Below are positions 56,154-64,000 of a stretch of 64,000 nt of DNA, piece by piece (the first letter of the stretch is position 1; each line of letters opens with the position of its first letter). The translations under genes were made by a program, and so were the position numbers. Below the pieces are notes generated by a model. The model did not search any database. It had not been told where the DNA came from and saw only the letters and a list, made by a program, of their open reading frames with translations. The DNA is from Alphaproteobacteria bacterium US3C007 (GTDB taxonomy: Bacteria; Pseudomonadota; Alphaproteobacteria; Rhodobacterales; Rhodobacteraceae), in contig CP139918.1 in the NCBI GenBank assembly GCA_034423775.1, positions 496,001 to 560,000 of the forward strand, in the 5' to 3' direction.

Positions 56154-57416
56154 ATGATTGAGGAACAGCCCGGACTGTTGGCGCAGATTCGCGATAAATT
56201 TGCCCATGTCGATAGCTGCCCGTTTACCGGCCCACGCGTGTTTTTCGAAAATGCAGGCGGCGCCTTAACGCTAAAATCAACCGTTGAAACATCTGCAAAA
56301 TTTGCCGCTATCCCCGACAATCAAGGGCGGGATAATCCGGCAAGCCATGCGCTCATGGCGATTATAAAGAAAGCCAAAGATCAATCTCATGTACTGTTCA
56401 ACGCGCCAGATGGTCAATTTTTTGTTGGGGAAAGCGGCACTGAATTATTGTTTCGTATGGTGCGCACGGCCGTGATGGCCGCGCCTGAGGGCGGCGTTGT
56501 TCTGGGATCCAGCGTAGAGCACCCTGCCTCACGCAGCGCCGCGCAGCATTGGGCAAAGGCGACAAACCGTCCCTATATAAGCGTGCCCCATAATCGTGAA
56601 ACCGGCGCGGTTGAGGCGGCGGATTACGCAGCCCATGTGACACCCGATACGCGGGTTGCCACCATTTTGCATACCTCCCCCGTGACCGGAATGGGAATGA
56701 ATGTTGCGGCTATTTCAGCAGCAATACGCGCCGTGGCGCCCGAGTGTTTTATCATCGTTGACGGGATTCAACATGCGGCCCATGGCGCGCTAAACCTTGC
56801 CAGCTATCAGGTCGATGGATATGCGATTTCGCCCTATAAAATGTTTTCGCGCCATGGGTTTGGGTATGGGTGGATTTCTGATCGTTTGAGCAAGCTTGAT
56901 CATGAAACCTTGTTAAACGGCCCTGAAGAAAATTGGGAACTTGGCACGCGCGATACCGGCGCCTATGCCACAATTTCAGATATTGTTGACTATTTGGATT
57001 GGTTGGGCTGTCAGTTTAGCGACAGCGGCGATTTGCGCGTACGGCTCGAAGCCGCTTCACGGGCCATTCAGCACCACGAAAAAGCGCTGACAGATGCCAT
57101 TTTATATGGGTCTGATAATTTGCCTGGTATACGAGACATAGATGGGATTGAAGTTATTGGTGGCTATGAAAACCCGCGCCGCGAGGGCTTGGTTGCGCTG
57201 CGGGTTACCGCGCAGGCCTCAAGCGATGTTGTTGCTGCGCTGAACAGCGCCGGTATTCGCACCCATACCCGCAAAGCCGATCATTATTCGGGCAATATTT
57301 TATCCCCGATGGGGTGGTCCGATTGCATCCGCATATCGCTGTGCCACTATAATTCCAAAAGCGAAATCCGCCAATTGCTATCGGCGCTGAAAGAGATCAC
57401 AGAGACCGCGAACTGA
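56154..57416 (+). CDS. Class V aminotransferase-fold PLP enzyme
   Basis: A 420-residue PLP-dependent protein with VFFENAGGALTL near the N terminus, the EHPASRSAAQHW segment, IIVDGIQHAAHGAL (Asp/Gln/His near PLP) and the Schiff-base lysine probably in YAISPYKMFSRHG. It is close to cysteine desulfurases and isopenicillin epimerase-like enzymes, but no cysteine-loop typical of a desulfurase is evident. The gene stands alone between convergent units. Substrate unknown. Confidence 0.85.
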   Translation: MIEEQPGLLAQIRDKFAHVDSCPFTGPRVFFENAGGALTLKSTVETSAKFAAIPDNQGRDNPASHALMAIIKKAKDQSHVLFNAPDGQFFVGESGTELLFRMVRTAVMAAPEGGVVLGSSVEHPASRSAAQHWAKATNRPYISVPHNRETGAVEAADYAAHVTPDTRVATILHTSPVTGMGMNVAAISAAIRAVAPECFIIVDGIQHAAHGALNLASYQVDGYAISPYKMFSRHGFGYGWISDRLSKLDHETLLNGPEENWELGTRDTGAYATISDIVDYLDWLGCQFSDSGDLRVRLEAASRAIQHHEKALTDAILYGSDNLPGIRDIDGIEVIGGYENPRREGLVALRVTAQASSDVVAALNSAGIRTHTRKADHYSGNILSPMGWSDCIRISLCHYNSKSEIRQLLSALKEITETAN

Positions 57417-57460
57417 TTTCTACCCCCCGGGCGCAGACCACGCGAGGGAGGGCAGAAATC
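57415..57460. terminator. Hairpin between convergent aminotransferase and phosphatase genes
   Basis: GATTTCT (57415-57421) pairs with AGAAATC (57454-57460), and the inner runs of C and G extend the stem (CCCCCC near 57423 against GGGAGGG near 57446). It spans the gap between two converging genes, so a shared terminator is likely although no T-tract follows. Confidence 0.45.
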
Positions 57461-57469
57461 AACTCTGCG

Positions 57470-57916
57470 TTATTCGCGCCAACGCTTATTCAGATGATCG
57501 ACGATCTGATCGCGCGCCTGGCGATAGGAGGCCATTTTCACCTCGCGACTTTCGCCCAATTCCGTCGGATCCATTATCGGCCAATATTCAACCTCTAGAT
57601 GAAAAAAACGGGTTAATTCCAAAGCACGTTGCTGGCTTGCAGGCGATAGAGCCACCACCAAATCAAACGCGGAAAGGTGATCGCCCCCCTGGGCCATTTC
57701 ATCAAAACTGCGGGTGCGGTGACGCGACAGCTCAACGCCAATTTCTTCGCAGACGCTGATCGCAAATCCGTCAATTTCAAGATCATTCATCACGCCTGCC
57801 GATTGCACATAAATTTCAGTGCCGTAGAGCTTCTTCATAATACCTTCCGCCATAGGAGAGCGCACGGCGTTATGGTCACAACAAAATAAAATAGATTGAG
57901 GCAGAGTATCCGACAT
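57470..57916 (-). CDS. Low-molecular-weight protein-tyrosine phosphatase-like protein
   Basis: A 148-residue LMW-PTP-fold protein. The CX5R loop is CDHNAVR (C13 to R19) and the general-acid Asp is in WPIMDPTE. Start ATG 57916 lies one base from the UPF0262 stop and the longer frame is rejected. Family members dephosphorylate tyrosine or act on low-molecular substrates; arsenate reductase-like activity is also found. The murA-DUF2948-hisD-UPF0262-phosphatase order is a Rhodobacterales pattern. Confidence 0.9.
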   Translation of the reverse strand: MSDTLPQSILFCCDHNAVRSPMAEGIMKKLYGTEIYVQSAGVMNDLEIDGFAISVCEEIGVELSRHRTRSFDEMAQGGDHLSAFDLVVALSPASQQRALELTRFFHLEVEYWPIMDPTELGESREVKMASYRQARDQIVDHLNKRWRE

Positions 57917-57917
57917 A

Positions 57918-58400
57918 TTATTCACCCCCGAAATGCAAAACGCAAATAAGTGTAAACAAGCGGCGCGCCGTATCATTATCAATTTCGGCCTTATCAACCA
58001 ACCGCTCGCTCAGAATCCGCGCACCTTCATTATGAATACCGCGACGGGCCATATCCACGGTTTCAATCTGGCTGGGAGGCATATTCTTCACAGCATCATA
58101 ATAACTTTCACAAATCGCCCAGTAATCCTTGACCACCTGACGAAACGGAGAAAGCGACAGGTGAAATTCGGCCACTTTCACCTGCGTTTCAGTGCCCACA
58201 TCAAAAACCAAGCGTTTTTCTTTAATTGAAAGACGCACGCGGTACGGCCCGGGAGCAATATCGCGCTGGCCGCGCGCCGGCAAAACAAAGTTATTTTGTT
58301 CTAACAGATCAAACATAGCCACGCGACGCTCTTGTTCAATCTCCGGTGTGGGAACCGGCAGATTTTGATCGTCGATCTCTATATGCACAATATGGGTCAT
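57918..58400 (-). CDS. UPF0262 family protein
   Basis: A 160-residue protein of the UPF0262 family, starting MTHIVHIEIDDQNLPVPTPE. It has the family's LPARGQRDIAPGPYRVRL and FHLSLSPFRQVVKDYWAICE segments. Function unknown. It sits between hisD and the phosphatase gene, separated from the latter by 1 nt. A longer frame to 58436 is not needed. Confidence 0.92.
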   Translation of the reverse strand: MTHIVHIEIDDQNLPVPTPEIEQERRVAMFDLLEQNNFVLPARGQRDIAPGPYRVRLSIKEKRLVFDVGTETQVKVAEFHLSLSPFRQVVKDYWAICESYYDAVKNMPPSQIETVDMARRGIHNEGARILSERLVDKAEIDNDTARRLFTLICVLHFGGE

Positions 58401-58535
58401 GAGACATCCATCACACGTTGGTAGTTGCGATTGCAAAAACGGGCAGAGCGCGTGCAGTCAATGACAAGCCTACCTCTTACTCGTTATTGAATTTTAATCG
58501 GATCAGATCCGAAAGGCCAGAGGAGAGACAGCCAC

Positions 58536-59846
58536 TTAATCAGCCCTATCATTCAATTTACGCAGCCGTGCCGTGACCGACAGCGCATGCGCCTGCAAGC
58601 TTTCCGCGGTCGCCAAAATTTCAGCCGCTGGCCCAATGGCGCGTAACGCCTCTGGGTGCATCATCGCAAGCGTGGTGCGTTTGAGAAAATCCATCACAGA
58701 TAGCCCACTGCTGAAACGGGCAGAGCGGGCGGTGGGCAAAACGTGATTTGGACCGCCAATATAATCGCCAATGGCTTCGGGTGTCCAACCGCCCAAAAAG
58801 ATCGCCCCTGCATGAGTAATCTGTGCGCTCAAGGCTTTTGGATCTGCCACACATAGTTCCAAATGTTCCGGGGCGATGCGATCGCTTAATACAACCGCCT
58901 CACGCAGGCTGGACACGGTGATGATCGCGCCAAAATCACGCCAGCTGGCCGCGGCGATCTCGCGCCGCTCAAGCGTTTTAAGCTGGTTTTCCACCGCATT
59001 GGCAACCGCAACGGCAAATTCTGGATCATCCGTAATCAATATAGATTGCGCGTTTGCATCATGTTCGGCTTGGCTTAACAAATCCAAGGCGATCCAATTG
59101 GGATCATTTTCAGCATCCGCGATCACCAATATTTCGGAGGGGCCTGCGATCATATCAATGCCCACCTTTCCAAAAACGCGGCGCTTTGCGGCGGCAACAT
59201 AGGCATTGCCTGGGCCAGTAATCTTATCAACAGGCGCGATCGTTTTGGTCCCATACGCAAGGGCAGCGATCGCTTGCGCACCACCAATGCGATACACCTC
59301 ATCGACACCGGCGATTTTACAGGCCAGCAAAACCAGCGGATTTAAGATCCCCCCCGGGCAAGGCACCACAACGCTTAGGCGGCCCACCCCGGCTACTTTT
59401 GCCGGGATCGCATTCATCAAAACCGAAGAGGGATAGCTTGCAAGCCCGCCTGGAACATACAGACCGGCCGCTGATATAGGCGTCCAGCGCCAGCCTAATT
59501 CAGCGCCCGTACTATCGGTCCAATAGGCATCTTCAGGTTTTTGCTTTTCGTGATAGGCGGTGATGCGCGCCGCGGCCAATTCCAAGGCCGACCGCTCTTT
59601 TGCACCAACCTGCGCGCAAGCAGCTTCAATTTCTGCCGCAGAAATTTCCAACTCCTCTGCGCGCAGCGCAACCCCATCATATTTTTCGGTTAAGTCCAGA
59701 ACCGCAGCATCACCGCGCTGTTGCACATCCGCGATGATCCGCGCGACGGTGCTATCAACATCCGGGCTGTCTTCGCGTTTTGCGGATAAAAGCGCCGTAA
59801 AATTCTTTTCAAAATCTGCGTCTTGAGTGTCTAGAAAAACTGGCAT
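58536..59846 (-). CDS. hisD: Histidinol dehydrogenase
   Basis: The last enzyme of histidine synthesis, oxidising histidinol to histidine with two NAD. The 436-residue protein has the zinc ligands and catalytic residues in DLLSQAEHDANAQ and APEHLELC, plus IAGPSEILV. It is 65 nt from DUF2948 and 135 nt from UPF0262. No other his genes are in the window. Confidence 0.96.
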   Translation of the reverse strand: MPVFLDTQDADFEKNFTALLSAKREDSPDVDSTVARIIADVQQRGDAAVLDLTEKYDGVALRAEELEISAAEIEAACAQVGAKERSALELAAARITAYHEKQKPEDAYWTDSTGAELGWRWTPISAAGLYVPGGLASYPSSVLMNAIPAKVAGVGRLSVVVPCPGGILNPLVLLACKIAGVDEVYRIGGAQAIAALAYGTKTIAPVDKITGPGNAYVAAAKRRVFGKVGIDMIAGPSEILVIADAENDPNWIALDLLSQAEHDANAQSILITDDPEFAVAVANAVENQLKTLERREIAAASWRDFGAIITVSSLREAVVLSDRIAPEHLELCVADPKALSAQITHAGAIFLGGWTPEAIGDYIGGPNHVLPTARSARFSSGLSVMDFLKRTTLAMMHPEALRAIGPAAEILATAESLQAHALSVTARLRKLNDRAD

Positions 59847-59911
59847 TTTGCGCTCCTACTTTCGCATAGCAATTAGCGACTCTTAGGCCAAGCCTCAAGC
59901 CCAAGACGGGT

Positions 59912-60391
59912 TTAAACGCTATGAGTAGGTATGTGACCCGAGGGCGCGATATAAGGTTTGGTGACATCGCGAAGCGATATCTCAAGCGCCGAAATTTGTA
60001 TTTTGATCGCTGCAGATCCAGAAAATGTAAGTTGAACATCTTCCGAGGCGCCTTCACCCTCTTGATAGGACAGGGACAAAAGCGCCAAAGCGGCCTTGGG
60101 GGTGCTGCGATCAATCCCGATCGAGGCAATATGGCGCACGTGATCAATCACCAGCAATGATTGCACGCGTTCGACGGGGCGGTTTTGCTGTTGTGCCTGG
60201 TCTTTATCTTCCCAGCGAAATCGGTTGAGCAAAACTGCCAATTGCCGATGTTGCTTGCGCCATTTCATTTCAGAAACCGGCACCACGGCATCCTGCAAAA
60301 AGGCTGACATCACCTCAATATCTGCCGGATCAATTGCCCCGATATATAAAGGCTTTTCAACGCCGTCTTGAAAGCGGGCATCCTGCGTCAT
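59912..60391 (-). CDS. DUF2948 family protein
   Basis: A 159-residue protein of the DUF2948 family with the ALLLNRFRWE-like segment LAVLLNRFRWED and a helical C terminus. It shares one base with the murA stop (TGATG). Function unknown; it is found beside murA and hisD in many alphaproteobacteria. No signal peptide or catalytic motif is seen. Confidence 0.88.
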   Translation of the reverse strand: MTQDARFQDGVEKPLYIGAIDPADIEVMSAFLQDAVVPVSEMKWRKQHRQLAVLLNRFRWEDKDQAQQQNRPVERVQSLLVIDHVRHIASIGIDRSTPKAALALLSLSYQEGEGASEDVQLTFSGSAAIKIQISALEISLRDVTKPYIAPSGHIPTHSV

Positions 60392-61659
60392 CAGGATGAA
60401 ATCCTTTCCACTTTGGCCCCAACAGCTTGCAGTTTTGCCTCTAATTTCTCATAGCCGCGATCCAAATGGTAGACCCGGCTCACCACAGTTTCGCCTTCCG
60501 CCGCCAGACCTGCCAGAATCAAAGACACTGAAGCGCGCAAATCAGTAGCCATGACCGGCGCACCCTTTAAATGATCCACGCCAGAAACCTTTGCCACCCC
60601 GCCTTGCACATCAATCTGCGCGCCCATGCGCATCAGTTCAGGTGCATGCATAAACCGGTTTTCGAAAATGGTTTCCTCTAATACGCTGGTGCCTTTTGCC
60701 GTGCATAAAAGCGCCATCATCTGCGCCTGAAGATCCGTTGGAAACCCTGGAAACACTTCCGTTTTTACATTCACACTCTTCAAAACATCGCTGCGCCGAG
60801 ACACCTGCAGACCGCCTGCAGTTTCAACAACATCCACCCCGATCGCATCTAATTTTTCGCAAAATGCAGAGAGCAAATTGATCCGCCCCCCCAATAATTC
60901 AACTTGCCCCCCCGCAATCACTGGCGCCAGCATATAGGTGCCCAGCTCGATACGATCGGTCACAACGGGATGCGTGGCGCCATGCAACCGCTCAACGCCT
61001 TGGATGGTGATGGTTTCACTCCCGCCGCCGTCGATTTGCGCCCCCATTTTGCCAAGACACTCAATCAAATCAACGATCTCAGGCTCGCGCGCGGCATTTT
61101 CTAAAACCGAAACGCCCTTGGCAAGGCTGGCCGCCATGATAAAATTCTCAGTCGCGCCAACCGAGGCAAATCGCAAGCGATGCCGCGCCCCACGCAACCC
61201 ACCTATTGGCGCTTTGGCATGCAAATAGCCCTCTTTCAAATCGATCTCGGCGCCCAGCGCTTCCAGCGCGCTGATATGTAAATCCATCGGACGCGCGCCA
61301 ATCGCGCAGCCCCCCGGCAGCGATACAACAGCCTGCCCAAACCGCGCCAAAAGCGGCCCCAACACCAGATTTGAGGCGCGCATTTTACGCACAAGATCGT
61401 AATCTGCCGTCAAATTGCCAATATTATGCGAAGATAACGCCACCACCAGCCCCTCATTCATACTGGAGACTTCTGCCCCGAACGAGCGCAGCAAAGCTGA
61501 CATCGTTGCGATATCAGATAAGCGCGGTGCATTGGTCAGGGTCAGGGGTTCTTCGCTTAGCAAGGTGGCCGGCATCAAGGTTAAGCAGGCATTTTTTGCC
61601 CCTGCAATTGGAATTGCGCCATGCAAAGCGCCATTTCCAGTGACCAGAATTGAATCCAT
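60391..61659 (-). CDS. murA: UDP-N-acetylglucosamine 1-carboxyvinyltransferase
   Basis: The first committed enzyme of peptidoglycan synthesis. The 422-residue protein has the active-site cysteine C118 in [12 protein letters not shown] (the residue alkylated by fosfomycin in this family) and the two-domain inside-out barrel pattern. It precedes DUF2948 and follows the small basic gene. Length matches the family (about 420). Confidence 0.97.
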   Translation of the reverse strand: MDSILVTGNGALHGAIPIAGAKNACLTLMPATLLSEEPLTLTNAPRLSDIATMSALLRSFGAEVSSMNEGLVVALSSHNIGNLTADYDLVRKMRASNLVLGPLLARFGQAVVSLPGGCAIGARPMDLHISALEALGAEIDLKEGYLHAKAPIGGLRGARHRLRFASVGATENFIMAASLAKGVSVLENAAREPEIVDLIECLGKMGAQIDGGGSETITIQGVERLHGATHPVVTDRIELGTYMLAPVIAGGQVELLGGRINLLSAFCEKLDAIGVDVVETAGGLQVSRRSDVLKSVNVKTEVFPGFPTDLQAQMMALLCTAKGTSVLEETIFENRFMHAPELMRMGAQIDVQGGVAKVSGVDHLKGAPVMATDLRASVSLILAGLAAEGETVVSRVYHLDRGYEKLEAKLQAVGAKVERISS

Positions 61660-61662
61660 ATT

Positions 61663-61827
61663 TTATTCCTTTTTGGCGGGCTGAGCCGCGGTTTCAACCG
61701 GCTTCCCCGCTTTGGCTTTCGCCTGCGCTTTGCGTTTCGCCAGATTTGATTTCAGCGCCTGTTTTAAGCGCTGATCGCGCTGCTCAGCGCCAGATCCGGT
61801 TCCAAAAGCTTTGGGTTTCTGCGTCAT
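61663..61827 (-). CDS. Small basic hypothetical protein (54 residues)
   Basis: A 54-codon gene read from ATG 61827 to TAA 61663, with many Lys, Arg, Ala and Gln (MTQKPKAFGTGSG then repeated LAKRKAQAKAKA-like run). The stop is 3 nt before the murA start, suggesting coupling. It resembles short basic proteins found at this spot in Rhodobacterales. Function unknown; RNA or membrane binding are open guesses. Confidence 0.65.
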   Translation of the reverse strand: MTQKPKAFGTGSGAEQRDQRLKQALKSNLAKRKAQAKAKAGKPVETAAQPAKKE

Positions 61828-61912
61828 GGCGCCTGCTTACATCATCAAAGAAAACGCGTCTAGTTTTGACTTGCGTGGCAGATGATTCCCGTCTAATCAC
61901 GCGCAGGCAGTT

Positions 61913-61987
<75 letters not shown>

Positions 61988-62217
61988 TAAATTTCACGCA
62001 AAAAGAAAAACAATACCAGTGATTTAGCCAGCTGACCAACGCCTGTGTGATTTGGACATCGGGGCAAGAAACTGCACGAAATTGCAGCGCAATCGATGTC
62101 GGTTTGGGCACAGGGCTAAAAAAGCCCGGGCTTGGTGTTTTGGCGACTGATGCATCATTTGGCTGTCATTTTTAATGATATGTTTGACAGGGTTTGTGAA
62201 AAACCTTTGAAAACGAA

Positions 62218-62241
62218 AAAAGCCCGCTTGCGCGGGCTTTT
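62218..62241 (-). terminator. Intrinsic terminator of the flagellin gene
   Basis: AAAAGCCCGC... pairs with GCGGGCTTTT around a 4-nt loop, 21 nt past the flagellin stop on the minus strand. The A-tract gives a U-run in the flagellin transcript; the T-rich other side could also stop read-through from the tRNA direction. Confidence 0.85.
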
Positions 62242-62262
62242 CTTTATTCTTTTGAGTTGTGC

Positions 62263-63384
62263 TTAACCTTGCAGCAGGCTCAGCACGTTTTGCTTAGAGG
62301 CATTGGCTTGGGCCAGCATCGCTGTTGAAGCTTGCTGCAGGATCTGCGACTTGGCCAGCGACGTGGTTTCAGCTGCAAAATCTGCATCTTCAATGCGGCC
62401 ACGACCAGCTTGAAGGTTAGAGCTGATATTGGTCAGGTTGCTCACTGTGCTGTCCAAACGGTTTGAATAGGCGCCAAGCGAAGCGCGCTGTGCGTTGAGT
62501 GTTTGTATCGCGGTATCGATTTTCCCAATGGCTGATTGGGCTTCCGAAGTGCTTGAAACAGAAATTGCGCCTTTGTTGATGGTAATGTCACCCGATCCAT
62601 CTGTCGAGGCGATGGCAGTGAATCCTGCAAAATCCGTACTTCTGTTCAACAGATCAGCAATATGAGCTGCCGCTTCATTTGCTTCAATGTCACCAGCATC
62701 ATAAGTAATAGATTTTGTTGATGTAACAACCACATCCGTATTGTCACCCATTTCCAAAGTGAATGTTGCCGCTGCCGTTAGGTCATCGGCAAGGGTAATC
62801 ACGTTGCTAGAGATTGTATATGCAGTGCCAGCTAATGCAGCCCCAGAAGCTAAGTCTTTTGAACCGTTTACCACGTTGCCGTCAGTTGCTGCTCCAGTTA
62901 CGTTTAATGTGGACGCAGATGTTGAGTTAATAGCGACGTTAATATAATCGGCTGCTTTGGTTCCTGACCCAATTTGCAAGTTAACGCCATTAGCGTCAGA
63001 TCCATCCATTATCTGTTGACCGGCCCAGGTTGTTGTTGATGAAATGCGGTCGATTTCATTGACTAGCTGATCCAGCTCAGCCTGAATATTTGTTCGATCA
63101 TTCGCATCATTAGTGTCATTGGCAGCTTGCACGGCAAGTTCACGCATGCGTTGAAGAATGCTTTCAATCTCTTGATGAGCGCCTTCAGCTGTGTCAATCA
63201 ACGCTTGGCCGTCCATCGCATTGCGGATCGCCTGGTTTGTGCCTTTAATTTCAGATGTCAAACGCGACGCAATCGCCACGCCAGCCGCATCGTCAGACGC
63301 GCCATTGATTCGTTTTCCCGTAGAAAGCCGCTCCATTGAGATTTCCATCTCTTTATTCACGCTCGATGCCGCTGCTTGGGCCAT
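62263..63384 (-). CDS. fliC: Flagellin
   Basis: A 373-residue flagellin. The N-terminal D0/D1 region MERLSTGKRINGASDDAAGVAIA and the C-terminal region DADFAAETTSLAKSQILQQASTA are conserved, with a variable middle (Ser/Thr/Ala-rich). The usual first ten residues (M..I.TN.GA) have no in-frame ATG or GTG: the frame continues upstream as GATHSKTGAL, with stop TAG before it. I placed the start at ATG 63384 behind an AGGCG site; TTG 63387 is possible. The gene is alone here, with no other flagellar genes in the window. Confidence 0.9.
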   Translation of the reverse strand: MAQAAASSVNKEMEISMERLSTGKRINGASDDAAGVAIASRLTSEIKGTNQAIRNAMDGQALIDTAEGAHQEIESILQRMRELAVQAANDTNDANDRTNIQAELDQLVNEIDRISSTTTWAGQQIMDGSDANGVNLQIGSGTKAADYINVAINSTSASTLNVTGAATDGNVVNGSKDLASGAALAGTAYTISSNVITLADDLTAAATFTLEMGDNTDVVVTSTKSITYDAGDIEANEAAAHIADLLNRSTDFAGFTAIASTDGSGDITINKGAISVSSTSEAQSAIGKIDTAIQTLNAQRASLGAYSNRLDSTVSNLTNISSNLQAGRGRIEDADFAAETTSLAKSQILQQASTAMLAQANASKQNVLSLLQG

Positions 63385-63507
63385 CAAAGCGCCTGTCTTG
63401 GAGTGAGTAGCTCCAACCTTTCGCTAAGATATTGTAAAGACTCAACCTTATTACGAGCTGGATAATAGGCAAAAAAATGAAAGAATCATTGCCGTCATTT
63501 TAGCAGA

Positions 63508-63756
63508 TTATTTGTTAAGTTTTACTCCAACAGCATCTTCTTCAAACAAGAATTGAATACCTCTGCTTTCTAAAAAACTGATCAGTTTTAGCATAGTAGA
63601 GACGCGATAACTAACTTCAGCTTTAGCCTGACTGCCAGAAGCCTCAAACCTGCGAATGGTTGCAACGGCTACGCCAGAACCTTCAGCCATTTTCTCTTGG
63701 TTAATCCCCAAGAGTGCTCTTGCAGCAATAATTTGCCGGGCTGAGGGAATATCCAT
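63508..63756 (-). CDS. XRE-family helix-turn-helix regulator (82 residues)
   Basis: A small HTH protein, MDIPSARQIIAARALLGINQ, with the XRE motif MAEGSGVAVATIRRFE. ATG 63756 follows GGAG at a good distance; the longer start at 63783 adds nine residues and is less likely. A C-terminal beta/helix with SRGIQFLFEEDAVGV, common in short Cro/CI-like regulators. It is divergent from an integrase-like frame, with an 18-bp palindrome in between, a layout typical of mobile-element control. Confidence 0.85.
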   Translation of the reverse strand: MDIPSARQIIAARALLGINQEKMAEGSGVAVATIRRFEASGSQAKAEVSYRVSTMLKLISFLESRGIQFLFEEDAVGVKLNK

Positions 63757-63840
63757 TAAAGCTCTCCAATTTATAACGCTCATGTAACAAAAGCATTCAA
63801 AAATGCTACTAATGATATTGAATTTGATATTAAATATATT

Positions 63841-63858
63841 ATTTATTATATAATAAAT
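63841..63858. promoter_or_regulatory. 18-bp perfect palindrome, candidate operator
   Basis: ATTTATTATATAATAAAT reads the same on both strands, between the XRE regulator (start 63756) and the integrase-like ATG (63876). AT-rich and close to the predicted start sites, it could bind the XRE protein. A second small inverted repeat, AGCATT-CAAA-AATGCT (63792-63807), lies closer to the regulator start. Confidence 0.5.
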
Positions 63859-63875
63859 CTAATATAGGGCAAACG

Positions 63876-64000
63876 ATGCATAAGTTTACCAATCAGTACC
63901 TCGAGAAAGTTAAATTGGAGCAAGGTAAATCCTTTCTTTATATTAAGGACCCCAAAACTCCCGGTCTATGGGCCGTAATTTATGCAACATCAAAGCGCTT
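63876..64000 (+). CDS. Integrase-like protein, C-terminus cut by window edge
   Basis: An ATG at 63876 follows TATAGGGC, a fair ribosome site, and the frame stays open to the window end (about 41 residues seen). The start MHKFTNQYLEKVKLEQGK, then YIKDPKTPGLWAVIY, recalls the N-terminal arm-binding domain of tyrosine recombinases (D...G..VRV pattern). Only part is available, so this is a hint, not an identification. Confidence 0.4.
   Translation, partial: MHKFTNQYLEKVKLEQGKSFLYIKDPKTPGLWAVIYATSKR

Overview
The window reads as chromosome from a marine alphaproteobacterium of the order Rhodobacterales, probably the Roseobacter group. This rests on protein character and neighbourhoods seen in that group: an acyl-CoA dehydrogenase, metallo-hydrolase and 44-residue aa3 oxidase subunit IV run; murA-DUF2948-hisD-UPF0262-phosphatase; a fused CysNC; ETF-QO; and a molybdenum-cofactor operon. 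Base composition looks moderate for the group and coding density is high, with many 1-4 nt start/stop overlaps. No rRNA or CRISPR array was seen. One tRNA-Thr(GGT) is present.

Layout. 0-6 kb: truncated tRNA methyltransferase, DUF2007 protein, polyprenyl synthase, ispE, a TPR protein and ETF-QO. 6-14.4 kb: greA, a membrane protein, a molybdenum-cofactor operon (fdhD-mobA-mobB-RNase H-fold protein-moeA), azlCD, cytochrome oxidase subunit IV and an MBL-fold hydrolase. 14.4-25 kb: acyl-CoA dehydrogenase, Sua5, YqgE, a DsbD-N-like protein, an RND efflux pair, moaB and a uracil-DNA glycosylase-like protein. 25-32 kb: pyrB with a degenerate dihydroorotase, plsY, an alpha/beta hydrolase, prs and glnK-amtB. 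32-43.5 kb: class A PBP, mlaC-mlaA, RidA, GDPD, FemAB-like GNAT, PCD, peroxiredoxin, ferredoxin reductase-like protein, rsmD, an XRE regulator and map.

43.7-54.1 kb is sulfur-flavoured. It holds cysD-cysNC (sulfate activation), a WecA-like phosphoglycosyl transferase and cysQ. Then comes a divergent accessory cluster: a Gfo/Idh/MocA oxidoreductase and a GntR regulator on the minus strand, facing an SsuD-like flavin monooxygenase, an aldo/keto reductase and a flavin reductase on the plus strand. The last three match in family and order the enzymes of oxidative sulfoquinovose (sulfo-sugar) desulfonation. The Gfo/Idh protein could be an NAD-dependent glycosidase that supplies the sugar. This is the best candidate for an unusual system here, and it is an inference from gene families and order.

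54.3-64 kb: leucine-catabolism genes liuC and liuE, a class V aminotransferase, a phosphatase, UPF0262, hisD, DUF2948, murA, a small basic protein, tRNA-Thr, a flagellin with a non-canonical N terminus, an XRE regulator, and a divergent integrase-like ORF cut by the window end. The last part is AT-rich, carries an 18-bp perfect palindrome, and may be the edge of a mobile element.
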